From Mucilaginibacter straminoryzae (GTDB lineage Bacteria > Bacteroidota > Bacteroidia > Sphingobacteriales > Sphingobacteriaceae): a DNA stretch of 64,000 nt. Positions 59,391-64,000 of the stretch are shown piece after piece. The notes under the pieces are model-generated. The model made no database searches, had not been told where the DNA came from, and was given only the letters and a program-made list of their open reading frames with translations. The position numbers were made by a program, and so were the translations under genes. The stretch lies in the NCBI RefSeq assembly GCF_022953055.1, contig NZ_JALJEJ010000006.1:62001-126000 (forward strand), written 5' to 3'. Each line of letters begins with the position of its first letter. Position 1 is the first letter of the stretch.

Positions 59391-60425
59391 TTATTTACCA
59401 AAAAAAGTCATAATAATTCCTGTCAACACAATGTTGGCAATTGCCAACGGAATCAGTGTACGCCAGCCAAGGTTCATCAGCTGATCGTAACGGAAACGCG
59501 GGATAGTCCATCTTACCCACATAAAGAAGAAGATGAACAGGAATATCTTAGCGAATAACACAACAGTGCCAATCAGCGGGCCAATAACCGGGCCAACATG
59601 CGCTGTCACCCAATCCATACCCGGGTAGTTATAACCACCAAAGTAAAGGGTTGCCATTACTGCCGAAGACACAAACATATTGATATACTCCGCGAACAGG
59701 TAAAAGCCCAGCTTCATCGACGAATACTCGGTATGGTAACCACCGATCAACTCGGTTTCACACTCCGGCAAATCGAACGGGCTGCGGTTGGTTTCTGCAA
59801 ATGCACAAACAATAAAAATTAAAAAGCCAAGTGGCTGATAAATCACGTTCCAATGCCAGCCATGCTGTTGTTCAGCAATTTCTTTCAGGCTAAGGGTACC
59901 ATTTACCATCAATAAAGCGATGATAGCCAGACCCATTGAAATTTCGTAGCTGATATTTTGTGATGCCGCACGGATAGCTCCTAACAAAGAGTATTTGTTA
60001 TTGGATGCCCAGCCACCGATCATGATACCATAAACACCCAATGATACTACACCGAAAATGTACAATACACCTACGTTGATATCGGTAACCTGCAGATCAA
60101 CAACTTTAGAACCGATATGCAATGGTTGTCCCCACGGAATAACCGCTGAACCGATACAAGCTGTCATAATTGCCAGTGAGGGGCCCACGATGAATAGCAA
60201 ACCACTTGCGCGGTTAGGAATAATTTCTTCCTTCATGAACATCTTGCCACCGTCTGCCAGTGGTTGCAGGATACCCCACGGACCGGCACGGTTAGGGCCT
60301 ACGCGATCCTGGAAAAATGCCGCTACTTTACGCTCTGCATAAGTGGAATACATGGCTACCACCAGGCTGATCAGGAAGATCACCACGATTAAGCCAAATT
60401 TTATCAATATATCTGCTAATTCCAT
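59391..60425 (-). CDS. nuoH: NADH-quinone oxidoreductase subunit H
   Basis: A 344-residue, eight-helix membrane subunit (ND1) that forms the quinone chamber with the peripheral arm. Recognisable segments are Y-A-E-R-K-V-A-A-F-F-Q-D-R-V-G-P-N-R-A-G-P, G-W-A-S-N-N-K-Y-S-L-L-G-A-I-R-A-A-S-Q and A-E-T-N-R-S-P-F-D-L-P-E-C-E-T-E-L. Its ATG overlaps the nuoG stop by one base. Confidence 0.98.
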   Translation of the reverse strand: MELADILIKFGLIVVIFLISLVVAMYSTYAERKVAAFFQDRVGPNRAGPWGILQPLADGGKMFMKEEIIPNRASGLLFIVGPSLAIMTACIGSAVIPWGQPLHIGSKVVDLQVTDINVGVLYIFGVVSLGVYGIMIGGWASNNKYSLLGAIRAASQNISYEISMGLAIIALLMVNGTLSLKEIAEQQHGWHWNVIYQPLGFLIFIVCAFAETNRSPFDLPECETELIGGYHTEYSSMKLGFYLFAEYINMFVSSAVMATLYFGGYNYPGMDWVTAHVGPVIGPLIGTVVLFAKIFLFIFFFMWVRWTIPRFRYDQLMNLGWRTLIPLAIANIVLTGIIMTFFGK

Positions 60426-61429
60426 TACAGTCTTGTCTCCCTTTCAAATTGTTCTTTGTTCGCTTCCTGTAATAAAGGATTTTGCTTTACTACCGGCAAC
60501 GGCTTCATGGTTTCATAGTGGTTAGCGCTGATCACCGATTTGTGTGATACTTTACGCGGCCCTTCGATCACCCAATCGCTGGTTTTCTTTTTGTCGAAAC
60601 GGCAGGTGTTACAGATAAATTCTTCTACCTCGCCATATACATCTTTGCGTGCAGTAACACGGATCACGTCTTCACCTTTGTACCAAAGCGTTACTTTACC
60701 GTTGCACTTTTCGTGGTCGCAATCGCGGTGCGCTTCAACTGGTTTAGTGAACCAAACACGATTTTTAAAACGGAAAGTTTTATCGGTTAATGCACCTACC
60801 GGGCAAACGTCAATCACGTTGCCAGAGAAATCATTATCAACCGCCTTTTGAATATAGGTTGAAATCTCGGCATGGTCGCCACGGTTTAGTACCCCGTGAA
60901 CGCGTTGTTCGGTTATCTGATCGGCAGTAAACACACAACGGTAGCAAAGGATACAACGGTTCATGTGTAGCTGTATCTTATCACCAATGTCGATGCGTTC
61001 AAACGTACGGCGATCAAACTCGTAACGGGTTTTAGCCGCGCCGTGCTCGTAACCTAAATCCTGTAAATGGCACTCCCCTGCCTGGTCGCAAATAGGGCAA
61101 TCCAGCGGGTGATTGATCAGTAACATCTCTACTACACCTTTACGCGCCTCAATTACTTCTGGCGAAGTAATGTTCTGCACTTCCATACCGTCCATTACGG
61201 TGGTACGGCAAGAGGCCACCAGTTTAGGCATCGGACGCGGGTCTTTTTCAGACCCCTTGCTCACCTTTACTAAACAAGTACGGCATTTACCGCCGCTGCC
61301 TTCCAGCTTAGAGTAGTAGCACATCGCCGGCGGAACAATGTCACCACCTATTTTCCTTGCGGCATTCAGGATAGTGGTTCCTGGCTCTACTTCGATGGAT
61401 ATTCCGTCTATCGTTACTTTAACTGACAT
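60425..61429 (-). CDS. nuoG: NADH-quinone oxidoreductase subunit G, short Bacteroidota form
   Basis: A 334-residue iron-sulfur protein. The N-terminus carries a ferredoxin-type [2Fe-2S] site with C-Y-Y-S-K-L-E-G-S-G-G-K-C-R-T-C, then H-P-L-D-C-P-I-C-D-Q-A-G-E-C and C-I-L-C-Y-R-C-V for [4Fe-4S] clusters. It stops before the large molybdopterin-like domain that NuoG of E. coli has (about 900 residues). This short form is common in the phylum, so I read it as complete. The start is the ATG at 61429 and overlaps the upstream gene by 11 bases. Confidence 0.93.
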   Translation of the reverse strand: MSVKVTIDGISIEVEPGTTILNAARKIGGDIVPPAMCYYSKLEGSGGKCRTCLVKVSKGSEKDPRPMPKLVASCRTTVMDGMEVQNITSPEVIEARKGVVEMLLINHPLDCPICDQAGECHLQDLGYEHGAAKTRYEFDRRTFERIDIGDKIQLHMNRCILCYRCVFTADQITEQRVHGVLNRGDHAEISTYIQKAVDNDFSGNVIDVCPVGALTDKTFRFKNRVWFTKPVEAHRDCDHEKCNGKVTLWYKGEDVIRVTARKDVYGEVEEFICNTCRFDKKKTSDWVIEGPRKVSHKSVISANHYETMKPLPVVKQNPLLQEANKEQFERETRL

Positions 61430-61826
61430 TCTTAACCTTATTTCTGATATAGGCGATGTAATCGCCGTTTTCAATTATCTTGTATTGTTGTCCGTCGCCC
61501 GGTTGAAACTCATAGATCCAACTTTGCAGCTCCGAACCATCGTTCAGCGTTACCGCTATTTCTTTCCGGACATATTCCGGTTGATCCTCATTCAGCCCCT
61601 CATATTCATCCAGCACTTCAAAAACCTTTTGCGGGTCATTGATGCGGTAAAGCTCTCCTTTCACCTCGCCCTCCCCTTCTTGCACAAAACCCGGGTAACT
61701 GCCCAGGTCGAATAAGGTTCCTTTTATACTGACCTCTTCAACAAGTTCAAGGCAATGTTTAATGGTATCAAGTACCTGATGTTTAAAGTCTTTCAATAAA
61801 GTGCCGTAAACAAACAAATACCCCAC
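61419..61826 (-). CDS. Gamma-glutamylcyclotransferase-like (AIG2-like) protein
   Basis: A 135-residue protein of the GGCT/AIG2 fold. The N-terminal V-Y-G-T-L-L binds the gamma-glutamyl substrate loop; L-F-D-L-G-S-Y-P-G-F, V-K-G-E-L-Y-R and V-L-D-E-Y-E-G, with the catalytic-type glutamate, follow. Family enzymes release 5-oxoproline from gamma-glutamyl compounds. The start is GTG at 61826. It lies inside the nuo operon, between nuoF and nuoG, overlapping nuoG by 11 bases, which is unexpected because it has no known role in complex I. Confidence 0.88.
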   Translation of the reverse strand: MGYLFVYGTLLKDFKHQVLDTIKHCLELVEEVSIKGTLFDLGSYPGFVQEGEGEVKGELYRINDPQKVFEVLDEYEGLNEDQPEYVRKEIAVTLNDGSELQSWIYEFQPGDGQQYKIIENGDYIAYIRNKVKNVS

Positions 61827-61857
61827 TGACTTTACCTTTTTGAATTATCCCTAATAT

Positions 61858-62380
61858 TGTCATCCTGAACTCGTTTCAGGATCTCTCTGGGCCTTTTTGT
61901 CATTCTGAACGAAGTGAAGAATCTTCTTCGATTTACTTCATTCAGAAGATTCCTCGTTGCACTCGGAATGACAAACTTTTTATTACTGCCTTTGCTTAGA
62001 GGCGATTGCTTCGTCGTTCCTCCTCGCAATGACGTTTTACCTTACGAACCTTCCCGAACATGTCACCCTGAATTCGTTTCAGTATCTCTAAACCTTTTGT
62101 CATTCTGAACGAAGTGAAGAATCTTCTTCGATTTACTCCATTCAGAAGATTCCTCTCCGTCAGCCGACGGATCGGAATGACAAACTTTTGATTACTGCCT
62201 TTGCTTAGAGGGGATTGCTTCGTCGTTCCTCCTCGCAATGACGTTTTATCTTACGAACCTTCCTGAACATTGTCACCCTACGCTTGTCGAAGGGTTAGTT
62301 TCAGATTCTATAACTTATTATTTGTCATTCCGAGCGTAACGAGGAATCTGTACAGATTCTTCACTTCGTTCAGAATGACA
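61858..62380. repeat. Tandem repeat array in the nuoF-GGCT spacer
   Basis: The 615-base gap 61827-62441 holds no gene. Two consecutive units of about 203 and 210 bp start at 61858 and 62061, and a partial third starts at 62271. Each unit contains an inverted-repeat element bounded by TGTCATTC and GAATGACA (61898-61973, 62098-62182) and a tail with TTGCTTCGTCGTTCCTCCTC. A third inverted element is at 62323-62380, with almost complete palindromic symmetry around CTGTACAG. Confidence 0.88.
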
Positions 62381-62441
62381 ACCTCTTGTTTGCTCTTTCT
62401 CCCAACGCTCATGCTTCGAGAGCCTCAGCATGACACCTACT

Positions 62442-63797
62442 CTACGCGCTTGCCACCACTAACGGATCAGCATAATGCGCTAAACCGTAATTGCGTGTTA
62501 CCGCAGTAGCTGCGTCAGTCACGTGCCACTCAAATTCATCACGGAAGTGACGGATGGCACTGGCTACAGGCCACGCTGCTGCATCACCCAGCGGACAAAT
62601 GGTATTTCCTTCAATCTTCTTAGAAACATCTACCAGTAAGTCCATATCACTCATCTTGCCATGGCCGTGCTCTAAACGGTGCAGCACCTTTTCCATCCAT
62701 CCGGTACCTTCGCGGCAAGGCGAACACTGTCCGCAGCTTTCGTGATGGTAGAAACGGGTAAAGTTCCAGGTGTTACGAACAATACACTGGTCTTCGTCGA
62801 AAGCGATAAAACCACCAGAGCCCATCATAGTACCGGTAGCGAAACCACCTTCTGAAAGGCCTTCATAGCTCATCACCCTGCCTTCGCCTGCAGCAGTTTT
62901 CAAAATTAAATTAGCTGGCAGGATCGGCACAGATGAACCACCAGCTACTACCGCTTTTAAGCGTTTGCCATTGGCAATACCGCCACAGTATTCGTCTGAA
63001 TAGATAAACTCTTCAACAGGGATACCTAATTCAATCTCGTAAACACCCGGTTTATTCAAGTTACCGGAAGCAGAGATCAGTTTAGTACCGGTACTTCTAC
63101 CAATACCAATCTTTGCATATTCTTCACCACCGTCACGAATGATCGGAACGGTAGCTGCAATAGATTCTACGTTATTCACCACGGTAGGGCAACCATATAA
63201 ACCAGCAATAGCCGGGAATGGTGGCTTAATACGCGGGTTACCACGTTTTCCTTCCAATGATTCCAGCAGCGCAGTTTCTTCCCCACAGATGTAAGCGCCA
63301 CCACCTGGCTGCACATACAGTTCCAGATCGTAACCGCTACCTAAAATATTCTTACCTAAAAAGCCTGCTGCTTTTGCTTCAGCGATGGCCTTTTCCAGAA
63401 TGCGGATCTGCGGCATCATTTCACCACGCACATAGATGTACGAAGTTTTTGCGCCCAAAGCAAAGCTGGAAATGATCATACCCTCAATTAACAAGTGAGG
63501 GATATAGGTCATCAGGTAACGGTCTTTAAACGTACCGGGTTCAGATTCGTCGGCATTGCAAACCAGGTAACGCGGAACACCTTCAGGCTTTGCCAGAAAG
63601 CTCCACTTCATACCGGTTGGGAAACCCGCACCACCACGGCCACGGAGGCCGGATTTTTTTACCTCTTCTACCACTTCATCAGGCGTTAATGTCTTCAGGG
63701 CTTTTTCCACCGAAGCATAACCCCCTTTAGAGCGGTAAACATCATAAGTATTGATGCCGGGTACGTTAATATGTTCTAATAATAGCTTGCGTCCCAT
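62442..63797 (-). CDS. nuoF: NADH-quinone oxidoreductase subunit F
   Basis: A 451-residue subunit that binds FMN and NADH and carries the [4Fe-4S] cluster N3 at the tip of the peripheral arm. Visible blocks are G-L-R-G-R-G-G-A-G-F-P-T-G-x-K-W, C-N-A-D-E-S-E-P-G-T-F-K-D-R, G-A-Y-I-C-G-E-E-T-A-L-L-E-S and the cluster motif E-S-C-G-Q-C-S-P-C-R-E-G with a further cysteine in T-I-C-P-L-G. The C-terminal 30 residues extend past the usual fold. Confidence 0.98.
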   Translation of the reverse strand: MGRKLLLEHINVPGINTYDVYRSKGGYASVEKALKTLTPDEVVEEVKKSGLRGRGGAGFPTGMKWSFLAKPEGVPRYLVCNADESEPGTFKDRYLMTYIPHLLIEGMIISSFALGAKTSYIYVRGEMMPQIRILEKAIAEAKAAGFLGKNILGSGYDLELYVQPGGGAYICGEETALLESLEGKRGNPRIKPPFPAIAGLYGCPTVVNNVESIAATVPIIRDGGEEYAKIGIGRSTGTKLISASGNLNKPGVYEIELGIPVEEFIYSDEYCGGIANGKRLKAVVAGGSSVPILPANLILKTAAGEGRVMSYEGLSEGGFATGTMMGSGGFIAFDEDQCIVRNTWNFTRFYHHESCGQCSPCREGTGWMEKVLHRLEHGHGKMSDMDLLVDVSKKIEGNTICPLGDAAAWPVASAIRHFRDEFEWHVTDAATAVTRNYGLAHYADPLVVASA

Positions 63798-63927
63798 TGT
63801 TACGCTTTGTTTTTATATCTGTTAAGCATCTCCCCCCATTGTCATTCTGAACGTAGTGAAGAATCTTCTTCAAAGACATTGCTTCATCGTTCCTCCTAGC
63901 AATGACATAACGGAGAGAAAAATTTTC
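63798..63927. repeat. Dispersed repeat in the nuoE-nuoF spacer
   Basis: The 130-base spacer contains TGTCATTCTGAACGTAGTG starting at 63839 and TCGTTCCTCCTAGCAATGACA ending at 63907, again bounded by TGTCAT and ATGACA. No gene is present. Confidence 0.65.
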
Positions 63928-64000
63928 TTAATTATTTGCTTTCGCCTTTAAATCGCCGATCAATTGATCTACCGACTCCGGCGTTAAGTTCTCGTAGAAT
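63928..64000 (-). CDS. nuoE: NADH-quinone oxidoreductase subunit E, C-terminal fragment
   Basis: Only the last 24 codons lie in the window; the gene runs off the right edge. The translation reads F-Y-E-N-L-T-P-E-S-V-D-Q-L-I-G-D-L-K and ends K-A-N-N. The position directly before nuoF and the L-T-P-E-x-V-D-x-L-I segment, common at the NuoE C-terminus, support the assignment. NuoE carries the [2Fe-2S] cluster N1a; that region is not visible here. Confidence 0.8.
   Translation of the reverse strand, partial: FYENLTPESVDQLIGDLKAKANN

Noticed and set aside
60425..61429. nuoG as a truncated pseudogene
   Set aside because: The frame is intact, overlaps nuoH normally and has all iron-sulfur motifs of the N-terminal part; the short form is usual in this phylum.
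61832..62238. Open frames reading through the nuoF-spacer repeats (R-R-R-F-F-T-S-F-R-M-T-K type)
   Set aside because: Both are translations of the same tandem repeat and carry no independent support as genes.
1..64000. tRNA or rRNA genes, prophage, transposase or integrase
   Set aside because: No cloverleaf-type sequence, ribosomal RNA segment, phage structural gene or transposase frame was seen by reading; a dedicated RNA search would be needed for certainty.

Overview
The window looks like chromosomal DNA of a Bacteroidota bacterium, most likely a member of Sphingobacteriaceae (Mucilaginibacter/Pedobacter-like). The evidence is the presence of PorV and GldJ (type IX secretion), families largely confined to Bacteroidota (DUF4834, DUF6427, DUF2480, DUF3108, DUF3109, DUF4159), a short NuoG without its molybdopterin domain, -7 promoter boxes of the TAnnTTTG type, and few strong Shine-Dalgarno sites. 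The genus is an inference. There is no rRNA, tRNA, CRISPR array, transposase or phage gene; the window is mostly core chromosome with several repeat islands.

Layout. 0-4.6 kb (minus strand): small membrane proteins, a DoxX protein, two Cys-rich exported proteins, an ankyrin protein and uvrB. 4.6-5.4 kb: a gene-free array of G/C-rich repeats. 5.4-15.8 kb: surface-glycan functions (GT2, GT4, a flippase, a methyltransferase, a GT-A-like transferase) interleaved with a Tricorn-like protease, another methyltransferase and a rhomboid protease. 15.8-19.4 kb: a duplicated uncharacterised gene, a multi-spanning membrane protein and a hybrid histidine kinase, with a visible ~680-bp tandem duplication and a truncated gene remnant. 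19.6-22.4 kb: typA and a ThuA-like protein. 22.4-22.8 kb: a second G/C-rich repeat array, inverted relative to the first.

22.9-35.3 kb (plus strand): HAD hydrolase, DinB-like protein, a 35-residue membrane peptide, an LpxH-like phosphoesterase, a glycosyltransferase, DUF6427, then an overlapping run purQ-coaX-outer-membrane protein-lptC, ppiD, and a tightly packed set DUF2480-DUF3108-DUF3109-100-residue protein. 35.7-40.8 kb: a four-gene minus-strand operon (esterase, ATP-grasp ligase, YbdK-type carboxylate-amine ligase, class I amidotransferase-like protein) divergent from a second esterase. This is the best candidate in the window for an undescribed pathway. 41-44.6 kb: a FeoB-associated-type Cys-rich peptide and a 1123-residue GH18-like/NodB deacetylase/GT2 fusion.

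44.6-52.9 kb: ispF, porV, divergent gldJ, a biotin carrier protein, DUF4159, rsmE, a CNNM/HlyC-type membrane protein, inorganic pyrophosphatase and DedA. 52.9-64 kb (minus strand): respiratory complex I genes nuoE(partial)-F-G-H-I-J-K-L-M-N, with a gamma-glutamylcyclotransferase-like gene between nuoF and nuoG and dispersed TGTCAT/ATGACA-bounded repeats in three of its spacers. nuoA-D would have to lie beyond the right edge or elsewhere.
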